Assembly: GCA_944326445.1 (NCBI GenBank)
Contig: CALVDZ010000004.1
Location: forward strand, 1-64,000
Source of the DNA: an uncultured Helicobacter sp.
GTDB taxonomy: Bacteria; Campylobacterota; Campylobacteria; Campylobacterales; Helicobacteraceae
Length of the DNA stretch: 64,000 nt
Reading direction: 5' to 3'
The notes below the pieces were generated by a model. It saw only the letters and a program-made list of their open reading frames with translations, ran no database searches and was not told the origin of the DNA. Shown piece after piece: positions 32,836 through 41,178 of this stretch. The translations under genes and the position numbers were made by a program. Numbering within the stretch: position 1 is the first letter of the stretch; the number at the start of each line of letters is the position of its first letter.

Positions 32836-33263
32836 GCCTGCTTAGATTCTACAGACTTCATCGCTTCTACACAACGCCCCACGGCGTGGGGCTCTAGCAC
32901 ATCATCAGCATCGACAAACATCACATACTGCCCGCTTGCAGCCCGCACTCCCGCCCCACGCGTTTGAAAAAGCTTCATATTTTCTTTATTGCGCACGATT
33001 TTCACGCGCGTATCGCTGCGGGCATAGCTCTGGGCTATAGCCATAGATCCATCACTGCCACAGTCATCTACGATGATAACCTCTATATCGCCAAAGCTCT
33101 GCTTTAGGCAGCTCTCCAAAGTCTGTGCTATGTAGTTTTGGACATTATACGCGGGGATAATGATAGAGACAAAGGGCTTGGTGGGCATAGACAATCCTTA
33201 AAGAAAAAATGGGGCGCGCCAAAAAGCTCATAGTTAGAAAGCTCGTAGCTAGAAAGCTCATAG

Positions 33264-34172
33264 TTAAAATAGCTCGCGGCTAAAATAGCGACTAAACCCA
33301 TCGGCAAAAATCGTTACGATTGTTGCATCTCGCACTTCTTTGGCAAGCTCCAAGCACGCGTGGATACACGCTCCTGATGAGATCCCTGCGAGCACGCCCT
33401 CTGTGCGTGCAAGCAGGCGCAATCCCTCATAAGCTTGCTCATCGCTAATCTTATAGACTTTGTCAATGAGCGTGGTATCCATACTTTGGGGAATGAAGGT
33501 ATTGCCAATGCCCTCTATGCGGGATTTTACCTCGTGTTGGTTGCCGCCAATGAGCGAGCCTAGCGGATCGGCTAGCACGGCTTGTATGCTAGGATCTCGC
33601 TCCTTTAGGTAGCGCGCCACACCGCTGAAGCTCCCGCCACTCCCCGCGCCACACACGAAATAATCCACCTCGCCCCCCGTGTCTGTGTAGATCTCGCGCG
33701 CAGTGGTGAGGTAGTGCGCCTCTGGGTTGTGGGGATTGTCAAATTGATTAAAGGCTATGGCGTTTGGCGTGCTCTCAAGCAGCTCTTTGGCTTTTTGCAT
33801 AGCGCCTCTCATACCCTCTTTTTCTGGCGTGTTTAGCACCTCTGCGCCAAGCGCGCGCATTAATACCTGCTTTTCCACCGAGAAATTCTGCGGCACGATA
33901 AGCAGGGCGCGGCACCCTAGCTCGATAGCTGCGAGCGCGATCCCAAGCCCGGTATTGCCCGCAGTCGCCTCGATGATGACTGAATCCGCGCTCAACCTCC
34001 CCTCGCTTTTTAATCTGCGCAATATATGCAACGCCACGCGATCTTTTATCCCGCCCGCGGGGTTGAAAAACTCGCATTTGGCAAGGATCTTGTTGTTGTT
34101 TGGGATAGGGAGTTTGTTTAGCGCGAGCAGGGGCGTGTCGCCGATGAGCTGCGCGATGCTGTGGTATAGCAT
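33264..34172 (-). CDS. Cysteine synthase-family enzyme (O-acetylserine-dependent cystathionine beta-synthase type)
   Basis: 302-residue fold-type II PLP enzyme. PLP lysine in NPAGGIKDRVA, substrate loop EATAGNTGLGIA and phosphate-binding GAGSGGSFSGVARYL. Gene order with the following-gene partner (cystathionine lyase upstream by 17 bp) matches HP0107-HP0106 of H. pylori, where the pair was shown to do reverse transsulfuration (homocysteine to cysteine). Plain cysteine synthase activity cannot be excluded. Confidence 0.9.
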   Translation of the reverse strand: MLYHSIAQLIGDTPLLALNKLPIPNNNKILAKCEFFNPAGGIKDRVALHILRRLKSEGRLSADSVIIEATAGNTGLGIALAAIELGCRALLIVPQNFSVEKQVLMRALGAEVLNTPEKEGMRGAMQKAKELLESTPNAIAFNQFDNPHNPEAHYLTTAREIYTDTGGEVDYFVCGAGSGGSFSGVARYLKERDPSIQAVLADPLGSLIGGNQHEVKSRIEGIGNTFIPQSMDTTLIDKVYKISDEQAYEGLRLLARTEGVLAGISSGACIHACLELAKEVRDATIVTIFADGFSRYFSRELF

Positions 34173-34189
34173 AGAATCTACTCTAAAAT

Positions 34190-35341
34190 CTATCTTTTGG
34201 CTCGCTCGATGGCTTGAGCGATATCCTCGATGAGATCCTTAGCGTATTCTATGCCCACAGATAGGCGTATGAGGTTTTCTGTGATACCCACTTTGGCGCG
34301 GATTTGCTCGGGGATAGAGGCGTGCGTCATCGAGGCTGGGTGGCAGAGCAGGGATTCTACCCCGCCAAGGCTCTCGGCTAGAGCAATTAAGCGCGTGGAG
34401 GCAAAAAACTCCCTATAATCATAGCCCTCTTTAAGCTCAAAGCTTATCATTCCCCCGCCGCCGCGCGCTTGCTCCTTGTGTATAGAGTAGCCCTCATCGC
34501 TAGCTAGTCCGGGGTAATACACCCTCTGCACGCCGCTATGTGTGCTCAAAAATTCCGCGATTTGCAGGGCGTTTTCGCAATGCCGCTGCATTCTAAGCCC
34601 CAAAGTCTTTATCCCGCGTATAAGCAGGAAGCTATCAAAGGGCGCGAGCACCCCGCCTATGCTATTTTGCAAAAATCCTATGCGCTGGGCAAGTGCCTCA
34701 TCAGAGGTTACAGCTAGCCCCGCCACGACATCGCTATGCCCACCGAGGTATTTCGTCGCAGAATGCACGACTATATCCACGCCAAATTCCAGCGGACGCT
34801 GCAGATAGGGCGTCATAAAGGTATTATCCACGATACTTAGGATTCCCTTTTTCTTAGCGATTTTGGCAATTTGCTTCAAAGAGATCACGCTCATCAGCGG
34901 ATTTGCGGGGGTTTCGATAAGCAGGGCTTTGACTTGGGGCGTGATGGCGGATTCTAGCAGGGCAAGATCACGCATATCGAGGATTTCATAGCTGATATTA
35001 AAATTGCTAAAGACTTTATCGAGGATTCTAAAAGTCCCGCCATAGACATTGTGTGATATGAGAATCTTATCCCCACTTTTAAAGAGGCTCAAAATCGTGC
35101 CAATGGCTGCCATACCTGAAGCAAAGGCAAAGCCAAACCTCCCGCCCTCTAGCTCGGCGATGAGGCTCTCAATCCCATCGCGCGTGGGGTTTTTGGTGCG
35201 TGAGTATTCATAGCCTAGATTCTGTCCTAGGGCGGTTTGTGCGTAGGTGGAAGTCTGATAGATGGGCGTATTTACCGCGCCTGTTTTAGAATCTGTCGTA
35301 AGTCCGCCGTGGATGAGGAGTGTGTCAAGGGAGGTTTTCAT
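34190..35341 (-). CDS. Cystathionine gamma-lyase/synthase family enzyme
   Basis: 383-residue fold-type I PLP enzyme. Motifs: SRTKNPTRDGIESLIAELEGG, FASGMAAIGTI, IVDNTFMTPYLQRPLEFG and the PLP lysine in VVHSATKYLGGHSDVVAG, plus a C-terminal substrate motif LGGVESLLCHPASMTHA. In H. pylori the homologue (HP0106) acts as a lyase in reverse transsulfuration with the neighbouring enzyme. Monocistronic start with TATAAT upstream. Confidence 0.92.
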   Translation of the reverse strand: MKTSLDTLLIHGGLTTDSKTGAVNTPIYQTSTYAQTALGQNLGYEYSRTKNPTRDGIESLIAELEGGRFGFAFASGMAAIGTILSLFKSGDKILISHNVYGGTFRILDKVFSNFNISYEILDMRDLALLESAITPQVKALLIETPANPLMSVISLKQIAKIAKKKGILSIVDNTFMTPYLQRPLEFGVDIVVHSATKYLGGHSDVVAGLAVTSDEALAQRIGFLQNSIGGVLAPFDSFLLIRGIKTLGLRMQRHCENALQIAEFLSTHSGVQRVYYPGLASDEGYSIHKEQARGGGGMISFELKEGYDYREFFASTRLIALAESLGGVESLLCHPASMTHASIPEQIRAKVGITENLIRLSVGIEYAKDLIEDIAQAIERAKR

Positions 35342-35406
35342 TAGATTGTCCTTTGTGTGAGTCTGCTTTGGTGTGGGCTCTCCGTGAGCTCGCCAAAAAC
35401 GCGCGC

Positions 35407-35412
35407 ATTATA
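35407..35412 (-). promoter_or_regulatory. Predicted -10 element for the cystathionine enzyme operon
   Basis: Minus-strand TATAAT in GCTATAATGCGCGC, about 65 bp upstream of the gene. The extended context is the same as for ssrA. Confidence 0.6.
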
Positions 35413-35435
35413 GCTTAAAAGGTTAATCATACATT

Positions 35436-35597
35436 GTGGTGGCTACATTTTTGGCTATCGCGGGGTGGCTGGCTACAAATCTACACAGAGCGCATAGTCT
35501 GCTTATTGTGTGTAGCTTCATATCACTGCTAGGGTTGTTTGTGGCTGCGTATCTGCTTAATAAGCGCATTGCTAAAGAGAATCTAGAGGAGTTGTAA
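35436..35597 (+). CDS. Small two-helix membrane protein
   Basis: 53 codons from GTG 35436 to TAA 35597: a first hydrophobic segment (VVATFLAIAGWLA), a short polar loop (TNLHRAHS), a second helix (LLIVCSFISLLGLFVAAYLL) and a basic/acidic tail (NKRIAKENLEEL). AAAAGG lies 13 bp upstream. A GTG start and small size make it tentative, but the tight coupling to the next small frame supports expression. I do not recognise the family. Confidence 0.45.
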   Translation: MVATFLAIAGWLATNLHRAHSLLIVCSFISLLGLFVAAYLLNKRIAKENLEEL

Positions 35598-35696
35598 ATG
35601 CTAGAAAATATCGCACTTGGGATTATCGCGCTAGGATTGTTGCTTATCCCCGCTATGGCGATAAAAGTCGCCCTCGATGATAGCAAAAAGGATTGA
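35598..35696 (+). CDS. 32-residue single-helix membrane peptide
   Basis: ATG 35598 directly follows the TAA of the preceding small gene. The peptide is one hydrophobic helix (IALGIIALGLLLIPAMAIKVAL) with a charged tail DDSKKD. The arrangement resembles accessory small subunits of membrane complexes, but no partner can be named. Confidence 0.45.
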   Translation: MLENIALGIIALGLLLIPAMAIKVALDDSKKD

Positions 35697-35780
35697 AAGC
35701 CCCCTAAGCCCTATTTAATCTTACTTAGACTACAATCCCCGCGCTTTGTGTATTTTAAGACTTTCTCGAGGATAGATTCT

Positions 35781-37625
35781 ATGAAACACATCACAAGACT
35801 TGGTATGCTAGTGGGTGTGCTCGCGCTCACGCAGGGCTATGGGCTGGGGTTTGGCTCTATGGGGCAAGTCTCTAGCTCGATGGGCGGTGCGGGTGTCGCG
35901 CTCAAAAACTCTGCGTGGGGCATCTACTACAATCCCGCTCTGCTAGGCGCTGATAGACGCGCAAAAGTGGGCTATAGCTTTGGCGCGCAGTTTAGGGAGC
36001 AAAACCTCCTCCAGCTCGCCACCATCGACTTTGAGGAGCTAAGCCAAATCACTACCACGCTTGATGAAAAGCTCCTAGGTGGCGCGAGTGTCGCGGGCGG
36101 GGCTATCACGATACCGGGCGGCACAGGGGGTAGCAATGGTAATGTTACCATCGATGGCGCGCTTGGGGACGCACTCGGCAAGCTCTTTGGGGTAGGAGCT
36201 GATGGGACGATAGGTGAAGAGAATATCAAAAATCTTGCACAAGATATAGGGATTACTTGCAATGGTGGTGGCGTAACAAAATGCAACGATCTCTCAACTT
36301 TAGGCAACTCTTTACAAAATAACACAGACGCGCAAAATAAACTCAAAGACAAGCTCGTCGATGCGGCAGAGGCAGCTGGTGCGCCTCCATTGCTCACAGG
36401 CATATTTAGGGATATTGATGTGAGCAACATAGGAAAGATTATAGAAGAAGTGGGCAAGGGGGATTTTAATATGGAAAAATTCCTCGCATCAGCAGGCACT
36501 GTCACAATCCCGCGCGGGGCGGATTCTGATATAGATAAGCTCCTAGATGCCTTTGATACGCTCAATAACACCTTGCAGGGCAATGACTTTAGCCTAAACT
36601 CCCAAAATGGTATCGTGATACAATTCCGCGGTAAGGAGCGCACTAAGAAAGTGGAGGCTGATGGTATCGGCGAGGTAACCGTGCAGGAAGCCGATAGCGG
36701 GCGCGGTGCGGTGGCGGTGGCGGTGCTCCCGCAAATGTTTGTGAATCTCTCAGCCACGATCAACCCCAATCATCAGCGACTTATCATCGGTATCGGTGGG
36801 TGCAGTGATATGGCCACGGGGGCAGGTTGTAGCCATTTTATCGAAGCTAAGCCCACTGATGGGGGACTAGAATTTAGCGTGATAAATGGCAATGGTAGCT
36901 CTCCAAGCACTCCCCCACAAGATTTTACCGATCATTCTATCCTTAGCGGGACGCACACGCCTCACGGTATCGCGCTAGGGCTCATCGAAGTGCCCGTGGG
37001 TTATGGGCATACGATTTATACAGGTGCGGGGGATATCAATATCGGGGGCGCGGTGAAGTTTATCCAAGCCTTTGGCTATGTCTATAGCACGCCTCTTAGC
37101 TTTAGCGATCTCAAATTTGAAACCCCAAGCCTTGATGATATGACGATGCAGCAGACTTTTGGCATCGATATAGGCGTGCTCTACACGCCCTCGTTTTTGT
37201 CTAAATTTAATATCGGGCTTGTGGCAAAAAACCTCAATGCCCCAACTATCAATATGAAAAACGGCGCAGATGTGGTGCTAAACCGCCAATTTCGCGCTGG
37301 GGTGAGCTATGAGCTGCTAGACTTCCTCACGCTCGCCTTTGACGCGGATATACTGCCTAATAACACCCTATCGCTCACCAATCCCAAAAGCCAAATGATA
37401 GGCGGCGGGGTGCTCGCGGACTTTAAATTCGTGGATTTCCGCCTAGGCGCGATGAAAGACTTGCAGAGCAAGGCAGGGGAGGGCGCGATCCTCACCACGG
37501 GGCTTAATCTCTTTGGCTTCTTTGATGTGGCGGTAGAATACGGGCTAGGGCAGAATGTAACGCTCTATGGCTTTAATGTCTCAAACTATATGGCTATCAA
37601 GCTCGGCGGGCAGTTTAGCTGGTAG
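35781..37625 (+). CDS. Outer-membrane beta-barrel protein, TraF-like (FadL/OMPP1-related)
   Basis: About 614 residues. Signal peptide (LGMLVGVLALTQGYG) then GFGSMGQVSSSMGGAGVALKNSAWGIYYNPALL, the hallmark of the conjugal-transfer-TraF-like/OMPP1 porin family, with a C-terminal barrel ending in aromatic W (GGQFSW). The central part (residues 80-240) is a Gly/Asn-rich passenger-like insertion. The name TraF is historical; no conjugation genes are nearby. Expected in the outer membrane; ligand unknown. Confidence 0.8.
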   Translation: MKHITRLGMLVGVLALTQGYGLGFGSMGQVSSSMGGAGVALKNSAWGIYYNPALLGADRRAKVGYSFGAQFREQNLLQLATIDFEELSQITTTLDEKLLGGASVAGGAITIPGGTGGSNGNVTIDGALGDALGKLFGVGADGTIGEENIKNLAQDIGITCNGGGVTKCNDLSTLGNSLQNNTDAQNKLKDKLVDAAEAAGAPPLLTGIFRDIDVSNIGKIIEEVGKGDFNMEKFLASAGTVTIPRGADSDIDKLLDAFDTLNNTLQGNDFSLNSQNGIVIQFRGKERTKKVEADGIGEVTVQEADSGRGAVAVAVLPQMFVNLSATINPNHQRLIIGIGGCSDMATGAGCSHFIEAKPTDGGLEFSVINGNGSSPSTPPQDFTDHSILSGTHTPHGIALGLIEVPVGYGHTIYTGAGDINIGGAVKFIQAFGYVYSTPLSFSDLKFETPSLDDMTMQQTFGIDIGVLYTPSFLSKFNIGLVAKNLNAPTINMKNGADVVLNRQFRAGVSYELLDFLTLAFDADILPNNTLSLTNPKSQMIGGGVLADFKFVDFRLGAMKDLQSKAGEGAILTTGLNLFGFFDVAVEYGLGQNVTLYGFNVSNYMAIKLGGQFSW

Positions 37626-37633
37626 GAGTGGAT

Positions 37634-38440
37634 ATGCACACAAGCCCTCAAACAAACTCTCAACTAAGCCCGCAAGCAAACTCCCAAAGTAATCCCCAAA
37701 TAAGCCCCCAAACCACGCCCACGCGCCAAGACAGACTAGAATCTAACGCCGCGCTAAGCCCTAAGAGCGTCCAAGTCGCCAAGCGCATACTTTCACTCAA
37801 CGACAAAAAGGCTAACGAACTGCGCGCGTTTTACAAAGCGCACAATCTGTATGTGATAAACCTAATGAGCTCGCCGGGCAGCGGCAAAACGACATTTTTA
37901 GAATCTCTAAGTGCTTTTGATGGCTTTAGATTCTGTGTATTAGAGGGCGATCTGCAGACTAATCGCGACGCGGAGCGGCTGCAGGCAAAGGGCGTGAGCG
38001 CGTATCAGATAACCACGGGCGAGGCGTGCCACCTCGAAGCGGCGATGGTGGAGCAGGGGCTAGAGGAGCTAGGGAAGTGCTGCGATGTGGGGAGCTATGA
38101 GTATCTCATCATCGAAAATGTGGGCAATCTCGTGTGCCCCGCGAGCTACGATCTGGGCGCGGCACTCAATGTCGTGTTTCTCTCCACGCCCGAGGGCGAT
38201 GACAAGATCCTCAAATACCCGAGTATGTTTCTGTGCGCGGATGCCGTGGTGGTGTCTAAGGCGGATTTGTGCGAGGTGTTTGGCTTTAGTATAGAGCGCG
38301 TGAGGGAGGATTTAGCGAGGCTCAAAAAAGATGTGCCGCTATTTTTGCTAAATAGCAGGGATAGCGCGAGCGTGGGGGCGATAAAGGAGTTTTTTGTGCG
38401 CTGCAGAGATGAGGGATTTTATAGCGCGCATATTTTTTAG
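37634..38440 (+). CDS. hypB: Hydrogenase nickel-incorporation GTPase
   Basis: 268 residues. P-loop MSSPGSGKTTFLE, GDLQTNRDAERL, metal-binding GEACHLEA and base-recognition VVSKADL. It delivers nickel to NiFe hydrogenase and, in Helicobacter, to urease. The first about 30 residues are a repetitive SPQ/NSQ-rich extension instead of the His-rich stretch found in some HypB proteins. The start at ATG 37634 follows TAGGAG; a GTG two codons upstream is possible. Confidence 0.95.
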   Translation: MHTSPQTNSQLSPQANSQSNPQISPQTTPTRQDRLESNAALSPKSVQVAKRILSLNDKKANELRAFYKAHNLYVINLMSSPGSGKTTFLESLSAFDGFRFCVLEGDLQTNRDAERLQAKGVSAYQITTGEACHLEAAMVEQGLEELGKCCDVGSYEYLIIENVGNLVCPASYDLGAALNVVFLSTPEGDDKILKYPSMFLCADAVVVSKADLCEVFGFSIERVREDLARLKKDVPLFLLNSRDSASVGAIKEFFVRCRDEGFYSAHIF

Positions 38441-38572
38441 GTGGCTTATGGTAGAGATTTGTGCGTAAGCACTGCTCGCTTAAGGGGGCAGGGCATGGGC
38501 GTGTGTAGCGTGCTTGAGAGGCGCGCGGATTTGGCAAAATTGTGATAAGAAAAATTGCGATAAGGAGCGAAA

Positions 38573-38812
38573 ATGTGTCTAGCGATACCTTCTAGGGTGG
38601 ATTCTATCGATAGGGCGAGCAATACGGCGATGGTCGATACGATGGGTGTCAAACGCGAGGCGCGGCTGGATCTGCTCGATGAGGAGCTTGCGGTGGGGGA
38701 TTGGGTGCTGCTGCATATCGGGTTTGTGATGAGCAAGATCGATGAGCAAGCCGCTAGAGAGAGCCTAGAGCTCTATGAGGAGATTATAGAAACTATGGAA
38801 GCTGATGAGTAA
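38573..38812 (+). CDS. hypC: Hydrogenase maturation chaperone HypC
   Basis: 79-residue HypC/HybG protein with the essential N-terminal Cys2 (MCLAIPSRV) and the conserved GDWVLLHIGFVM. It binds HypD and the hydrogenase large subunit precursor during Fe(CN)2CO assembly. It is separated by 132 bp from hypB. The usual hypD does not follow; a glycosyltransferase start overlaps the hypC end instead. Confidence 0.95.
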   Translation: MCLAIPSRVDSIDRASNTAMVDTMGVKREARLDLLDEELAVGDWVLLHIGFVMSKIDEQAARESLELYEEIIETMEADE

Positions 38813-39800
38813 GCTAACAATCTACATCATCAACCTCAAACGCTCCAAAGATCGCTATGAGAGTATGTGCGAGCGGATCGCTGCGCTGCTAGATTCTTAC
38901 CCGCACTTAAAAGACATATTAGAGTTTGAGTTTTTTGAAGCTATCGATGGCAGGGCAGGGGAGCATAGGAGATTTAGCACGCACTATGATAGCAAGCTCT
39001 CCCTATGGCTACGCGGCAAGGAGCTAAGCGATGGGGAGCTAGCCTGCTTTGCCTCGCATTATCTCCTATGGCGGCGGTGCGCGGATCAATCCAAGCCCTG
39101 CATCATCATCGAGGATGATGTGCTCTTTAGCGAGCATTTTGCACAAGGCGTGCGAGAGATACTAGAGAGCGGGTATGAGTATGTGCGGCTTATGCAGCTG
39201 CGGGTGCTCAAATCTTCCAAGCCCACGCACGCGCCGCATATCCACTCTACCACGCAGCTATGTGGCGGCACGCAGGGCTACTACCTCGCCCCTAGCGCAG
39301 CACGCAAATTCCTCTCCCACGCTAAGAAGTGGGTGTTTCCCGTAGATGATTATATGGATATGTTTTATATCCACAAGGTATGGATTTTTGTCAGTGTGCC
39401 CTATCTGCTAGCCTCCAATGAGGCACTAGAGACAAATATCACCGATAGAGAGGCACTCAAACCCTCCAAGATAAGGAAGCTCACGCGCGAGCTCTCAAGG
39501 CTAGGGTTGCAGGTGTATAAACAGGTGTTTTGTTTGGTGCATTATTGGGAACGCAAGAGACTTTGCAAAAGTCCGAGAAATTCGGCTTGCACGCAATCTT
39601 TGCTTGATTTGTTCGGCTCGGCATCAGTCACTACCGACAAGGTAGCTCCCTCGCCTCGCCTCCAAAAACAAGCAAATCTTACGCACAATCCTAGAATTTC
39701 CGGCAAGCCAAATGCGGAATCTAAAGAAAATACAGAATCTAAAGAAAGCTTAGAATCTAGCTTTGGCACTTTGGATTCAGAATCTAAAAAGCTCGCATAA
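38805..39800 (+). CDS. Family 25 (Lex2B-like) lipopolysaccharide glycosyltransferase with repeat-derived C-terminus
   Basis: 331 residues, start ATG 38805 inside the hypC end. The GT25 core shows IYIINLKRSKDRYESM, ELACFASHYLLWRRC, CIIIEDDVLFSEHF (DxD) and GGTQGYYLAPSAARKFL, expected to add galactose or a related sugar to LPS core or O-chain. The family core ends near residue 250. The rest (from about 39,580) is degenerate family A repeat followed by an AGAWTCT-rich tail encoding ESKENTESKESLESS. Position inside a hyp cluster suggests insertion by rearrangement. Confidence 0.85.
   Translation: MSKLTIYIINLKRSKDRYESMCERIAALLDSYPHLKDILEFEFFEAIDGRAGEHRRFSTHYDSKLSLWLRGKELSDGELACFASHYLLWRRCADQSKPCIIIEDDVLFSEHFAQGVREILESGYEYVRLMQLRVLKSSKPTHAPHIHSTTQLCGGTQGYYLAPSAARKFLSHAKKWVFPVDDYMDMFYIHKVWIFVSVPYLLASNEALETNITDREALKPSKIRKLTRELSRLGLQVYKQVFCLVHYWERKRLCKSPRNSACTQSLLDLFGSASVTTDKVAPSPRLQKQANLTHNPRISGKPNAESKENTESKESLESSFGTLDSESKKLA
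39577..39702 (+). repeat. Degenerate family A repeat in the GT25 gene
   Basis: Retains TTCGGCTTGC near the left, CACTACCGACAAGGTAGCTCCCTCGC in the middle (TACC...GGTA hairpin with a different loop from other copies) and CCTAGAATTTCCGGCAAGCC at the right end. Boundaries are uncertain. Confidence 0.5.
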
Positions 39801-39889
39801 TCCATAAAATCATCTAACAATACACTTTTGCATTTTTCTCAAAGAAGTTTTGTTTTTAAAATAAGGGGCGGTTTGCGCTTTGTGCGACA

Positions 39890-40010
39890 TATTTTTGCTT
39901 GATTTTTACTCTGCAAAAATGGCAGAATCTAAGTCCTTAGATTCTGCTTAGGCATCGTGCTCTCACACGCACTATTTATATTTGGCAAAGCCTCGTTAAG
40001 ATTTTTTGAC
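39890..40010 (-). repeat. Partial family B repeat between GT25 and DUF815 genes
   Basis: Minus strand: CAAAAAATCTTAACGAGGCTTTGCCAAATATA, ATAGTGCGTGTGAG and a TTTTTGC...GTAAAAATC near-hairpin, with an internal AGAATCTAAG...CTTAGATTCT inverted pair. It ends just before the DUF815 gene's ribosome-binding site. Confidence 0.6.
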
Positions 40011-40043
40011 ATTAAAACACACAATCCACTACAAAGGAGCGAT

Positions 40044-40820
40044 ATGAAACACTTCAGCATAGACTTTAGCAGCACAAAGGCGTGCGTGTATCGCGGGGAG
40101 TTTGAGGGCTATGGCGGATTTTTGCGCCCTATTGTGGAATTTCAGTGCGTGGAGGCGGCACATTTGGTGGGGATTAGTGAGATTATTACCGCTCTGCGGG
40201 GCAACACACAGAGCTTTTTGGACAATGCAGGGGCGAGCAATGTCCTGCTGTGGGGTGCTAGAGGCTGTGGCAAAAGCTCGAGTATGCGTGCGGTTTTGTG
40301 CGAGTTTTTGCACTCTAGCGATACGCTGCGCGTGGTGGAGATACCTAAGCCCTCGCTAGCGATTTTGCCGCATTTGGTGGATTTCCTGCGCACTCAGCCC
40401 TATAAATTTGTCATTATGTGCGATGATTTGTGCTTTGGGCGGGGCGATGAGAGCTACAAGGCACTAAAAAGTATCCTAGATGGGGGCTTTGAGGCGCAGG
40501 CGCGCAATATTTTGTTTTATGCCACCTCTAATATGCGCCACCTCCTGCTAGAGGAATACGCCCAAGACACGATGCACCTAAGCGATATGCAAGATGAGCT
40601 TATCTCGCTCAGCGATAGATTTGGGATCGCGCTGGGATTCTATACGCTTGGCAGTGGCGAGTATGCGAATCTCATCGCGCACTATCTAGGGATAGAATCT
40701 AGCGCGCTAGAGCCCACGCTGCGACAAAAAGCTCTCAACTACGCCACGCAAAAGGGGAGCAAAAACCCGCGTATCGCTAAGGAATTTGTAAAGCTCTACC
40801 AAAATGGACTGCTCTCATAA
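40044..40820 (+). CDS. DUF815-family AAA+ ATPase
   Basis: 258 residues from ATG 40044 (AAAGGAG upstream). P-loop LLWGARGCGKSSS, Walker B FVIMCDDLCFGRGDESY, sensor ATSNMRHLL. DUF815 ATPases are conserved in many Gram-negative bacteria without a settled function. The C-terminal part (LRQKALNYATQKGSKNPRIAKEFV) is the family lid. The frame is open upstream into repeat DNA, but the start used matches the ribosome-binding site. Confidence 0.85.
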   Translation: MKHFSIDFSSTKACVYRGEFEGYGGFLRPIVEFQCVEAAHLVGISEIITALRGNTQSFLDNAGASNVLLWGARGCGKSSSMRAVLCEFLHSSDTLRVVEIPKPSLAILPHLVDFLRTQPYKFVIMCDDLCFGRGDESYKALKSILDGGFEAQARNILFYATSNMRHLLLEEYAQDTMHLSDMQDELISLSDRFGIALGFYTLGSGEYANLIAHYLGIESSALEPTLRQKALNYATQKGSKNPRIAKEFVKLYQNGLLS

Positions 40821-40890
40821 GCCGCGCTAGCGGGGGAGTTACAGAATCTAAGCCCATTAGCGACATTATAGAATCTAAGCAATCCAAAAC

Positions 40891-41172
40891 GATAGATTCA
40901 GGCAGTGTATGCTCGCGTAAGCCGGAGCGAGTGGGGATTTATTCCCCACGAGCGGCAGCAATTTGCTAGAGGCAAATTGCATTAAATGATAGGCTCTAGT
41001 TCGGTTTATAGAAAATGCGCTAGTCCAAGCGGCGTTCCTGACGCGATTACACTAAGAGATTCTATAATCTTGCTAAAAATTGCAGTGTATGTTCGCGCAG
41101 CGGAGGGGCGAGGGGCTCTGCCTCAAGCCCCGATAACAAGTTTGCCTTAGCAAACTTGCATCAAATGATATA
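40891..41172 (+). repeat. Tandem pair of family R units (R4 partial, R5)
   Basis: R4 begins at GCAGTGTATGCTCGCG and holds hairpins GTGGGGA/TCCCCAC (40,931-40,949) and CAATTTGC/GCAAATTG (40,959-40,979). R5 starts at AGGCTCTAGTTCGGTTTATA, then GCGCTAGTCCAAG, CCTGACGCG, AGAGATTCT, GTATGTTCGCGC, hairpin GGGGCT/AGCCCC, and CAAGTTTGC/GCAAACTTG. The pair fills the gap between the convergent DUF815 and pyrB genes, so it could also act as a bidirectional transcription end. Confidence 0.85.
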
Positions 41173-41178
41173 TAAGCT

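Larger units (their letters stand above)
31958..33188 (-). pseudogene. Family 2 glycosyltransferase, phase-variable, OFF by one G
   Basis: The N-terminal part from ATG 33188 (AAGGA upstream) is a GT2 domain: VSIIIPAYNVQNYIAQTLESC, VIIVDDCGSDGS and VMFVDADDVLEP (the metal-binding DxD). It continues in frame through a family R repeat, then a G9 tract (minus strand; 32,620-32,628) throws it to a stop at 32,592. The C-terminal half (FNHKLWYSDHTREVRCY...) continues in the next frame to 31,958. Loss of one G (G8), or gain of two (G11), gives an uninterrupted product; with G8 it has 409 residues. The likely product adds sugar to lipopolysaccharide or another surface glycan. Confidence 0.85.

Noticed and set aside
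35781..37625. A conjugation (TraF) function
   Set aside because: The family name is historical; signal peptide and barrel features with no other transfer genes point to an ordinary outer-membrane protein.
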